64,000 nt of DNA from Trichoplax sp. H2 (Eukaryota > Placozoa > Uniplacotomia > Trichoplacea): contig NOWV01000118.1 of the NCBI GenBank assembly GCA_003344405.1, positions 1 through 64,000 on the forward strand, read 5' to 3'. A program made the position numbers and the translations under genes. The notes beneath the pieces are model-generated. The model saw only the letters and a list, made by a program, of their open reading frames with translations. It was not told the DNA's origin and did no database searches. Positions 48,690 to 59,483 of this stretch are shown piece by piece (positions within the stretch are counted from its first letter, which is position 1; each line of letters starts with the position of its first letter).

Positions 48690-51600
48690 TTAACTCACCT
48701 CAGAGTATTCTAGAAGCGCATATAGTATCTCTACGGCAACTTCTAACATCTCTTTGACCTTTGCTAGGTCATATTCGTCATCTGCATAGAGAAGAAAATA
48801 CAATAACCCATTAAAATTAGGAAAAATACTCATTTGTTATATTTGTTCGTATGACTGATCGTGACAATATCATACAGTACAGTATGAATGTTGTTATAGT
48901 GCGATATCGACATGCTGTAGTTTACTTTACTTTATGTATCAATATCGTAGATTGCATACCGGGATTTAGCATTTCTATTCTGCAAAATTGTGGTATTAAT
49001 TTTCTTAAAGCTTGAAACGGTTTACCGACTTCCTCATTCAGGGTGCAGGAAATATGCTTAAGCCGGCTATTTAACAGGCAAGCTGGTCGCAACTAAAGCA
49101 ATCATCAAAGTTCATGTTCTCAATATAAATTAAAAGTTTACTAATTGTAAGTATAATGTTATTACCACTTTTTATAGATTTCAACAATGCATTCAATTTT
49201 ATAAAACTTGATCGAAACGTTACCTTGTCTATCATGGAATTCAAATATTGGCTTTTATCCGTTGATCCATAAAGAATTAATGACCATTTCTCCACTTTCA
49301 GGTGCACATCGTATTCAAAAGCCACTTTAATGACGGCAGCATCTAGCTTTTGTCGAAACTGCTCATAGTTTCGAATCTAAAATTAAGCATAAATATTTAG
49401 ATTAATAAAATGTATTTTTTAACGTATGGAAAAAAATAAAAATGACTGAATTGATCGATTGCGGCAGCACCAAACTGTTATTACTATAATAGTCTACGAT
49501 TACCCTGCAGGGCAATTGAAAAAGAGTCTCTGCCAGTACTGTAATGATTACCGTCGGCCTACGTACTATTTTGTCTAACGAATTCAGAGCTTTAATAAAT
49601 TTGATCTCCAGGTCTAGTAGAGTACCGTAGACTTTGATCAGGCCTTCAAGAGTTGAAGACTAGTTAAAAACTGCGATTCCAGTCATTCATGGTTTGTAGT
49701 CAGTATACTGGTACTAATCTGTACTGTACACTGTACAGTACAGTGGGCTACTGATACAGGTACCGAGTACAGTAAACCAAAAAGTGCACAAGTGCCCCCG
49801 AGTACTTGGTATGCTCGGTTGAAAAGTACGGAAGTGAAAGTCCGAAACCAAGCGAAAAGACATCACTTTGAATTCCAAAATGAATGTCTCATTTCAATGT
49901 AATAAATTGATTTATACGCGTATAAAATGAGATCTCTGTCCACTCTGTTAAGAGCTAAAGTTGAGCAATTGGTATATTCGACTTTTTTGGAATTAAATAG
50001 TCAAGTAGTCCAATACTCCAGTACGTAGTGTATTGCACTGTACACTGTGTACAGTATAGCTAGTCATGTTATAAAACAGTAACAAAACAAAAAATCTAAA
50101 AATAAATTATTTATTTTTGCAAACTGAGCTTCTTATAAGAACAGTCGTAACAAAATCCGTGCTTACTGTATCTTTACCGCAAAGTACTGAATGCATTTTA
50201 CTGTACTGTTGTCAACAAAACAGTAAAAATTCTAATTTAAATCCCCCTTCCATAGAGTATTTTCTTACAGTCTGCTCTATTTTATTTCCAAGCGTATAAC
50301 TTACGATTTAATTCAAATAAATATTAAAGAATGAATTGAGTCAATTGTGGCCTATTCTGGAGCGACAAAGTATCAGCCAATATCCTCAAGCTACAGTGCT
50401 GTAATCTAAATTAGAATGATTGCGTATCATGTTGTTGATGTCGTACTGATGTTGAACAGTTAAAGAGCATTCAAAAATAAAAATAAAAAAAAATAATAAT
50501 GAATAGTTTCAACGTACGGCATTCTGCTGTACCGTACTGTAGTGTAGATATATACTGTAGGGTAGAGTAGTGACAGTATTGTACAGTATACAGAATTACT
50601 GTAACGCCTGGCTATCGTCAGTACTAAGTACTGTACTGTTGTTCTGAAAAATTTTTTTCTTCCAATCTCGACTAGCGATCCATCTACTCCTTTAGAATCA
50701 TCCACTAGACAACATGGGTAAGAAATTCGAAACTATTCCATCCAGGCAGATCACTAGTAAACCGTACACCTATCAACTACTGTACTCTAGTCATACTACT
50801 ACCAAAAAAGGAATTGGCACTGCACTGTATTTACCTCGTCTTTTAACTTTAATAGCGATCCTCCTTTGTCTCTAGGAATGACCTAAAAATACAAATATAA
50901 ATAAAAATTGATCAATAAAGATATCGAAGTTGAAAAAATTCCATGAACTATGAAAAGTTAGCAGTGTTAACTATAATCATTTCACCAAAACATGTTACAT
51001 AGGCTTTATCGATGTCATAACGGTAAAAGTAGCAAGACACATATCGATTTGAATCGTTGGATTTCGTAGGAGAAAACCTCGATTCATCCATTAACTATGA
51101 AAAGTTAGCAGTGTTAACTATAATCATTTCACCAAAACATGTTACATAGGCTTTATCGATGTCATAACCGTAAAAGTAGCAAGACACATATCGGTTTGAA
51201 TCGTTGGATTTCGTAGGAGAAAACCTCGATTCATCCATGAACTATAAAAGGTAGCAGTGTTAACTATAATCATTTCACCAAAACATGTTACATAGGCTTT
51301 ATCGATGTCATAACGGTAAAAGTAGCAAGACACATATCGATTTGAATCGTTGGATCTAGTAGGAGAAAACCTCGATTTCATCTATTCCTGGAGAAAACCT
51401 CGATTCATCCATTAACTATGAAAAGTTAGCAGTGTTAACTATAATCATTTCACCAAAACATGTTACATAGGCTTTATCGATGTCATAACCGTAAAAGTAG
51501 CAAGACACATATCGGTTTGAATCGTTGGATCTAGTAGGAGAAAACCTCGATTTCATCTATTTTTTCCTTCCCCCCCCCCCCAAAAAAAAAGCACGAGATG

Positions 51601-52751
51601 CCGGTCACACTACGCACCAGTGCACGTCCACTCGTAGTGTCTACAGTACGGGTAATGTACCCGGAACCGTGCTAGAGAGCAGTACAAATGACTTTTTCTA
51701 TACATGCAGTACAGTACTGCTGTGAAGAGGGGCACACCAAGACGATGATGAACGTGACCCATACCAATGATATTGTGTACAAAACATCATGGTGATTTGG
51801 ATAGTGTAGTGTATAGTACATATCAACATTTGCTAGCGACACTATGACGTTGGAAGTTGTTTACTGATATTGTACAGAATAACATATTCCATGTCCGACA
51901 GAAAAATGTCATGGAGGTGCTCTTCTCCTTCAAGATGAATTTCTAGTTAGAAAACTTACCTCAAAGCAACTGCCACGCACAAGTAACTGAATAGCACGAC
52001 CAATGGATGTATTGGAAATATTTTTCGATTCTTCTTTAAAACGTCCATCTAACTGATGGATGAGGTAGGCGGTCAAAGTTTTTCTGGATATTCTTTCCCC
52101 TTCATTCATGATATTGTATAATAAACGCATAATCATTTCTTGCAATTTGGGTCCAAAAAGTTGACACTTGAGAGAACGCAAAGCAGCAAATAACTCATTG
52201 ACTTGTTGTTGTCTACTCTTCATTAGTAAAATGAGTTCTAACAAAATTCTTTCGCCTAGTTTTCGAATATACTTGATAATATCTTTCCTACCCAATTCTT
52301 CAAGTAGCTGACAACTTGCCAAAGAAATTAATTTACGCTCTAAAGATTTCGCCAAGTTGATCGGTTTGACTTGGTTATTAATTTTCTTGAAAGCATTGGG
52401 ATTTAGCACACAAACTAATTTTTCCATCAAAATCATGGATTGATAATATTCAATGCCATGATTTGAAATCATCGTTTCGTATGCGTTAGCCGGTACAGCC
52501 ACTTCAATCAAGTATAATATACATGTGTTGGGAGGCAGCGTTCTGACCGATATCGCCGACTTATAATTGTCAACAGGACAGCAGTCATCTTCGATTGAAG
52601 CCAAACAGTTGGAACAAATTGTATGCCCACAGCCAAACGTGTACGGTGCTGAACTGTTCCAGTCGCCAAATTTTTTACGGCAAAAACTACAACGAATAAG
52701 AAAATTTCTGATCAAGGTATGAGTGGTTCCTTTACTTCCTTTCTCTTCCAT
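48690..52751 (-). CDS. RC3H1/2-like: Roquin (RC3H)-like RING and ROQ-domain protein, 5 exons found
   Basis: Exons (minus): 52751-51960, 50882-50835, 49376-49224, 49056-48960, 48781-48699; all phases agree. Roquin proteins bind stem-loop mRNA decay elements and recruit deadenylases; the RING suggests ubiquitin-ligase activity in the cytoplasm. A RING (about residues 17-60) has CSFC, FGCGHTICSNC and CCPVD, with the Asp ending typical of roquin. The HEPN/ROQ region follows: LASCQLLEELGR, LGERILLELILL, LFAALR, TLTAYLIHQL, NTSIGRAIQLL, and in exon 3 the winged-helix part ending in MIDK. The start is the first ATG in frame; the frame is open to 52835 without another ATG. After exon 5 either a GTGAGT intron follows or the frame reads three codons to TAA (48690-48692). 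The expected CCCH finger and long Pro-rich tail were not found, so the gene may be short (about 393 residues) or incomplete here. Confidence 0.85.
49723..50645. repeat. RC3H-like intron 2 rich in TACAGTA/TACTGTA palindromes
   Basis: Within the intron between 50834 and 49377, clusters such as GTACTGTACACTGTACAGTA (from about 49723) and ACCGTACTGTAGTG (about 50531) recur. The motif is self-complementary, so strand cannot be assigned. No coding function is seen. Confidence 0.6.
50944..51560. repeat. Four-copy tandem repeat in RC3H-like intron 1
   Basis: Units start at about 50945, 51093, 51240 and 51414 (spacings 148, 147 and 174 bp). Each has TTAGCAGTGTTAACTATAAT, AAACATGTTACATAGGC, ATCGATGTCATAACGGTAAA and a CTCGATTCATCCAT end. 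Copies are nearly identical, so the duplication is recent. An open frame across it is an effect of the repeat. Confidence 0.95.
51571..51590. repeat. Poly-C/poly-A homopolymer junction
   Basis: A run of about eleven C is followed directly by a run of A at the end of the tandem repeat. Long G/C runs are rare in this AT-rich window and are prone to sequencing error. Confidence 0.8.
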
Positions 52752-53249
52752 GTTTCTCCTTGGTAATTTGGTCAAGTATGACGAAGGAGGCGGACTGCTC
52801 CCCAAAAATGAGCACGATTTGAATTCCTGATCCAAGTAAAATAGGAGAACAAGTTTTGATCAGCAGTTTGGATCAAGATTACCGCCTAAGACCTAGAAGA
52901 GTTTGAATACAACTTGTGTTTCCTTTGCGGTTACTCGTAACTTCCAAAGTCGATCGATGACATTAGGAAAGATCAGCCAAATAGGATTCCCCCCGCTGGA
53001 AAAACAATTTGTCCCACAATTGTACGTCAATGGTACTTGTCTACCGCAGACTAGGACAACTTGCGTATACTGTATTAACAACTGATTTGGACACAGGACT
53101 AGAATAACACGGCCAAATGCCACTATGCTTCCCTTCTACGGTAGAATATTGCTCCAAATCGCGGCAGCAAACTTTTATAACGTTGTTTGTTTCTTGCTTG
53201 TAGCCTGACTAGGGCTGAGCCAGCACTCTCTTCTGATAGTACAATACAC

Positions 53250-54400
53250 TGCCAGTGTCTACTGTACATTGAGTGTACAATGAGTGTGTGGCATGTTGGT
53301 GTAACTGGCATATGTGTGTACTATACTGTATGGCGTTACACTGGTACAGTACAAGATTTGGGGTTGGACTGTACACTGTACACTGTACAGGACTGCGTTT
53401 CTCCAAGTCCATGCACACTTACACAGTGTAAAGTACTGTACTCTACAGTGTAGTGAAACCGAGCAAGTCATTTACTGCGCTTGCCCATTGCATGTCTTGC
53501 TCTGCTGATTGACGTACTGTACAATACAGTGGAATGTTTTGTGTCCAATACGTCAGCCTTTACACACACAAATAATACAGAGAAAGAAAGTTGATTTACA
53601 TTGTATAAAGAGAAAGGAGAATGATTGGAAATGCTATCAGAAGAAACACAGAGAATCACAGAGTAGCACGACATCGCTAACTAACTTATATTATGAGAAT
53701 AGCGCTTTTTATAGCCTTTCAAATGTCAAAGAGGGAACATTTCTTATTTAAAAACAAGGAAGTAATGGATGATGTCAAAGGTAGCGGTAGAATTTTAGCC
53801 AATTGTGACGGACGGATACATCCAGTACATCGTCATGTGACATGCTGTACTGTACAGTACTTTACACTAGTGTACAGTGTACAGTACTGTAATAAAATAG
53901 GAAATATTACCATTTATTTGTTAATAATTAACTAAACGGTACTGGAAACTCCGTCCAATGGGCGATTCGCATTTACTGTAGGCCTTGCAGAAGCAGTACT
54001 GCACTGTTCCAAACACTTGTACTGATTATTGCATCAGTATGATAATGTTCGATTCCGAATGGAATGATTTGTCTAAATCCTTTATACTTGAATCCTATCA
54101 ACTTCAACGTTTACTTTACCCAAAAAGTACTGCTCGACAGCAGTTCTATAAACGTCTCTAGTGTTTTTGAATTAGTACAATAGAAGTGATTAAGAAACCA
54201 CTACTCCACGGTGCCACATTTTCGGCCTCGTCTGGGTCAAGAAAAGTCCGTCCATCCGAAGAATCGCCAATGTTTAGCTACAGTGTCGATACGTACAGTA
54301 CATGTACTGTACTATACAGTACATTGCAACATCGCTATATTGAACTATCAAACGTACAAGTACAGTACTGTACAGAACAGCAGGCTCAAACAATTTTGCT
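53250..54400. repeat. Palindrome-rich, more GC-rich spacer (TACAGTA/TACTGTA)
   Basis: Dense occurrences of TACAGTA, TGTACA and TACTGTAC, for example around 53374-53390, 53843-53890, 54295-54325 and 54360-54375. Several overlapping frames on both strands are open here, but none has family features or splice context and they are likely by-products of the short repeats. Confidence 0.65.
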
Positions 54401-54423
54401 TTACCAAGGAAACAAGCAAAAAA

Positions 54424-56010
54424 TTGATCGCTAAATACACAAATAGTTTCATCGATTGCTTGTCCTGCTGATGATAAAATTGATCATTATCCAATGGATA
54501 ACCTACTCCATCAAGATACAGAAGAGGTCGAGACTGTGCTCACCAACAGAAATGAGCATGGTGATCTATTAGTTTTTGGTAGCGTCACTAGGTATAGTCA
54601 TCTTGAACGGAATATTGATGATGCAATTCATGCTGCATTCTTATGTTATTATCCTTGATTACTGACGACACCGTGTCGTAAGATGGATATCTTGTAAACA
54701 ACTATGGGTTAGATTGAATATCTTGCTCAATTAGGTATCATTTTAAATCCAATGACTTTATTGTCGTATACGGTATAGGCGCTGTACGATCAAATTGATC
54801 ACCGGTAATACAGCAGTTCATTTTAACCCAATGGATAGCGTTAAAACACGCTATGGTAAATTTATTTATGGCGGTAAAACAATATTGCAACGGCAAAAAA
54901 AGAGCCTTAAATTACCACTGGACAATACATTGCTTAATATCCAGTAGTCTTGAATAACCAGTCATTCCTATCTCCAGCTACTTTAGTGATAGCTCAATAC
55001 TTTCCTAATCGATTGACTCATTTTGTCTCTGCTTATACTACGATAAATTGAAATCGCCATTTTAAAATAAATCTACAATACAACAGCCAAGAGAATTGTT
55101 CAATTTACTGTCATCTTCGATGCATACAACCTGAGGATATTGAATATTTTGCTACAGATTAATCATTTTTTCTTACAATTCATAGGGATTTGTTAATACT
55201 CTTTGACGATTTCAGCCATGGAAGTCAACAAATTTATAGAGATGACATTAAAAAAGCCTTCAATTCTATCCAGTTATATCCTTCTACAGCTCAAGGTGCA
55301 GTTTTACCTTTTTCAATGTGCATGAATTGATATTGTTCGCGATAACTTATTTTTTGCTAGTCAATACTGCAATTAAATTACATCAAATATGGCATATGTT
55401 GGCGTTGACTCATTTTACCATCGCTATGGCAGGCAGTAATATTATAATCATACTGTACGCGTGTATCAATGTAGCTTTAACAGCTGCATACTCTGCAACC
55501 AGATTGATAACTATTCGTGTAATTGTTTCAAATCGAAAGCAAATTCTCGAGAAAGATGATCAAAACGCGCTCAGATATCAAAATTACAGTAGTATAATCG
55601 CCTTTCATGAAATTCCTGGAATAGTGTAGCTATCAATGCTATGAAATACTCTAATTTTTAAATTATGAATTCATAATAACTACCTAAAGATAACTCATGT
55701 TTTTTCTACCGCAAAGTACAAATATCGGTTACAAAAAATCTTACGATACGACAGTTTTACCTACTGTTTCTTTGGTATTATGAAGATTCCACACTAAATG
55801 ACTTCAAGTTACATCGATATTCTACCATTACTAAAAAAATGAAACTATAATTGATTGCTTTGTACAATGTGACGAGAATGCGGTAGCATTTAATAATGGA
55901 AACATAAATGATGTAGCAAATTTTATGTACTCCCCTTACTTTAACCTACAATGTTATGATGCAGAAATTATAGTCAGTGATATTGCTTTAGAACAAAATT
56001 TTACCGTTAA
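54424..56010 (+). pseudogene. Decayed membrane-protein gene, possibly polycystin-like
   Basis: Several long coding-like segments lie in order on the plus strand but are separated by stops and frameshifts: about 54424-54657 (EHGDLLVFGSVTRYSHLE), about 54985-55160 (NCSIYCHLRCIQPEDI), about 55185-55316 (FDDFSHGSQQIY ... STAQGAVLP), then after a +1 shift 55309-55629 (FNVHELILFAITYF, two to three hydrophobic helices, ending RYQNYSSIIAFHE), and 55850-56010. The sequence TAQGAVLP followed by an ELILF membrane helix, and a NYSSIIAFHE block after another helix, recall the polycystin domain-TM2-TM3 layout of PKD channels. That similarity is weak and from memory. Lack of consistent splice signals favours a pseudogene, though some breaks could be short introns. 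Confidence 0.35.
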
Positions 56011-56075
56011 ATAGTAATCTTAGAATTACTTTTAATTTCTTACTAACGGACTTTGTTCATTAAATTGCGTAGTTG

Positions 56076-56202
56076 AAGAGATGTTATTGTCTGCTCATGA
56101 ATGTTGCCAGAATACCGATCTTAATAGTTTAACATTTGGTCAGTTTGCATTTTTTGCATCCTTACTGAAGAAAGAATATCAGGAAAGAAAGTTAGTCAAT
56201 TT
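56076..56202 (+). other. Candidate EF-hand-like exon upstream of the NDT-like gene
   Basis: After a possible acceptor (AAATTGCGTAG) the frame reads about 40 codons: EEMLLSAHECC, then a Q-N-T-D-L-N-S-L-x-F-G-Q-F stretch, then FFASLLKKEYQE. It resembles the second EF-hand-like block of the downstream gene (EMLSGLYESDPSKIRMSF) in spacing and hydrophobic pattern. It may be an upstream exon of that gene, but no phase-matched junction to 56865 was found. Confidence 0.35.
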
Positions 56203-56864
56203 GTACACTCACTTATTAATATAAATTCTCTTATATTTTCATATCTGTATACTTTAGTAATTTATCTATTTCTAATTGATAGTTCCCATTTATTTTACAG
56301 CACTATAATTTAAACTTTTGATTAAATATATCGGAACTATCTGAATTGGTAATTAATACTGTATCAATTTGGATAGTTCCGATATTATTTATTTTCCGGT
56401 ATTAGCCATAAGATGCTATAGTGTATATATATATATAGAATAAACATTATATCGTAATTGCATTCGAATATACTCCTATATTACAATATTCGTCGAAACT
56501 GCACTAGATAAAATCACAGGATATTCGGTTTATATATAAACTTTAGCTTTTCTGCTCGTTATTGTAGTATAACATTTGCTAATAAAGAAGGAAGCTTAAT
56601 TGTAAATCGAAAGCATAGCCCAAGAACAAGTAAGACTGCATTACCTGTGATCGTCAATCGTAGTATACTCGAGTCTAGGATACAAATCTTGCCATCAGCA
56701 CTTTTTGCTTTAGTAATTATTTTTAATGATGTTATTTCACTTTTAGATCACCCGAATGTTCAAGGTACCATAATGATGCTAATTTATCAAGACTGCATAC
56801 TGTACTAATTATTATCCATTTAATACTATAATGTAACAATGCACAACCTTATGTTGTATCCTTT

Positions 56865-59483
56865 ATGGATATTATTGGAGTAGTGTTTCTTGGGGGAGCA
56901 TGCAACCCAACGACATGGAGGAAAGAAATTGCTATACCAATACTTAAAGATCATTGTATTACTTACTTTAACCCGGTAGGTCTTTCATTTTTATAATATC
57001 TTGCAATGTATGTTGTGCTATTGTAAAAGTTTATAAGCCATCGAGTTTTATTTTAAAATAATTACTCTTTCCTCTATTCCTTTGCCATGATACCGAGTAG
57101 CAAGTTGAAGAATGGTTTCCGGCATTGATAGAAGTAGAAGAACAAGCAAAACAGGTTCTTACTCACAGTCAATAACTAATTGAGGCAATTTTAATAACTC
57201 TTACTACTAGCAATTATCAATACACTTTATTCTGTAGATGATTAATACTTCAAGGATCTATTTTACATATTAATCTATATCTTGATTACATTTTTGGTAT
57301 AGACTGCAGAATTACTTCTCTTTGTAATTGAGGAATCGACAAGAGGGTTGTCTTCAATGGTGGAAGCAGCTTATGTAGCCGGTAAAATTGTATTTGCTTG
57401 CTTTATGTCGTCTCAGTGTAATTTTATTAAAATCAGTATTGCTAGCCTGATAAATTTATATTGTATTTTTATGTTTGTCATTTCCAGGCAGTGGTGGGCC
57501 GCTCATATTAGTTCTTAGAGAATTGCCTGAAACCGAAACAGCCATAGCTGGCGAGACACTTTCAGCTAGGTGATTATTTTTAGGACTTTTATTAACTTTA
57601 GAGTGATGCTATTTACTTATACGGGACACACACTTCAATAGTGAGAAGGAAGACCTTAATCGTGGTCGAAAATTTTTGAGAGATACGGTTGAAAGAGTGG
57701 ATATTCCAGTATTTACTGATATAGAAACTGCAATTCACTGTTGTGCTAAGGTTATGAATAAAAATTAATTATCAAAACTTACTATATATAATTATATATA
57801 AAGATGTAAGGCTAATTGGAATAGATACTTTGTTAACATATATGTCAAAGTTATTTCCAATTTGGTAACTAAACAGCGACGCTTCTTATTCAGGTTATTA
57901 AAGTTGGAACCAAGATTACCAACTTAACGACCGATGATGGCGCTCAGCCAGTTAGACTCGCGGATATATCTGTAGATGATAGTTTTATGTAAGTCACCTT
58001 ATATAACTCTTGAGTTACGAAGTATGATTGTTATGATTAGTGAGCCCCCAAATTTATCATTAAAAGTGATGGGTTGGATTTGTTATACTTTACTTTACTT
58101 TTTCATTAGAGCTGCCAAGGAAAAATATGATGACTACAATTCTGGTGGTTCGGGAAAGTTAACACTTAATGAGGTCGGTATTACGCTGATGAACTGAAAC
58201 CGTGAAATACCTCTTCCTAATTTAAAATATTTAAATTTTAGGTTGCTCTAGCCTACAAAGCTTTTAGTGGAAAGGCGTTATCGCAGGATAATGTAGAAAT
58301 GTTGTCGGGCTTGTATGAAAGCGATCCTTCTAAGATTAGAATGTCGTTCGAAGAATTTTGCTGCTTACTAACAGAAATGCTTTCAGACGTAATAATATAT
58401 ATTTTATTTAGATGTAAAAATTTTTAATCTAAGTCGCTAACTTTGAATTGTGTCTATGTCTAACTCGGGACATTTTGGATTATACAGCAACCGCAGTTAA
58501 ATTATCTGAATTCTCTATTTAATATTGTTAGCGGCACAACTACAAATTTTATAAGTAAGATCGATATTTGTACAACATGTGCTCTGTAGAGCATTTGCTT
58601 TAACTTTGTCGTATTGTCTTTCAAATGACTTACAAAGAGGATGATCTGTTTAGATTGGTTGTTTAATGGTGGTCCAGACATTTTACATGAAAAGGATGAA
58701 TCGGTTTTCGAACGCGATATATTTCTTGGTGGCAGCTGTGGTCGATCAACATGGAGAGAAGATGTAGCTATTCCGTTGCTAAAGTAAATCTACCGTGAAT
58801 TTTGTAATTTGTAGGCATGTATCTTATTGTTTTGATAGTCGATTATGAGAATTTTTATCGTCTTTTATGAATTTTTTACAGGAAACAGGCAATTTCCTAT
58901 TTTAATCCGCAATTACCTGACTGGTCGATGAAATTTCTTGGTATTGAGGCTGAAGCAAAAAAACATTCGAGACTTTTGCTATACTTTATCGGGAATGAGA
59001 GTCGATGTGTTGCGTCGATGGTTGAGGTAGCCGAAAAGTTTGAAATTTTAACAAGCCTTATGTTTGTGCAGTATGAGAGTAACGTGTTGTGACAATTATT
59101 GTATTGTTTTATTAGATCGCTTACTATATCGGCTTGGGTAGGAATGTTGTTCTCTGTATTCAAAATTTTACCGACGGAAACCTTCTAGATGGAGTTACAG
59201 TGCGTAAAATAATGTATTGAATATCTAGTAACAGAACAAAAATTTTTGAATGCAACAAGTATTTTCTTATGTAGTACGAGTACACATTTAGGTGCTAGGT
59301 AAATGATATATCTGACTTAATTTCTAGGTTACTGGTAGAAGTTTACTTGACTACAACCGAGCAAGGAGTTATTTATCAGATATTGCAAATCGTGCATCGA
59401 TCCCTGTGTTCGATGATATTACTGAGGCTATTATGAGTGCAATTCAAGAAATCAAATTATCAAGCCGAGAAAGCGAGACCTAA
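56865..59483 (+). CDS. Tandem nucleoside 2-deoxyribosyltransferase-like protein with EF-hands, 12 exons
   Basis: Exons: 56865-56975, 57101-57154, 57303-57381, 57488-57569, 57642-57750, 57894-57988, 58110-58173, 58242-58388, 58638-58783, 58882-59026, 59116-59199, 59328-59483. Every junction is in phase, giving 423 residues. Domain 1 (about 1-145) has FLGGACNPTTWRKEIAIP, TYFNP, LLLFVIEESTRG, SMVEAAYVAG, LILVLRELPET, LNRGRKFL and IPVFTDIETAI. Domain 2 (about 255-423) repeats the order: FLGGSCGRSTWREDVAIP, SYFNPQLPDW, SMVEIAYYIG, YNRARSYL, IPVFDDITEAI. The pattern matches the nucleoside 2-deoxyribosyltransferase-like family, which includes animal Raw-like proteins; the Glu of SMVE (76 and 344) sits where the bacterial enzymes have the catalytic Glu. 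Between the domains lies an EF-hand loop (N187-E198, NSGGSGKLTLNE) and a second, weaker one (residues 224-236). Catalytic activity and substrate are unknown. The start is the first in-frame ATG after a stop; upstream exons are possible. Confidence 0.82.

Noticed and set aside
51142-51381. 79-codon minus-strand frame with an internally repeated peptide
   Set aside because: The repeated peptide comes from the 148-bp tandem repeat in an intron, not from a protein domain.
52893-53123. Minus-strand frame of 76 codons just upstream of the roquin-like gene
   Set aside because: Could be a 5' exon, but no junction in phase with 52751-51960 and no similarity to the roquin N-terminus was visible.
53187-54471. 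Cluster of at least ten overlapping frames on both strands
   Set aside because: The region is dominated by short palindromes rich in Cys/Val/Tyr codons (TGT, GTA, TAC), which keep all frames open; no frame shows conserved features.
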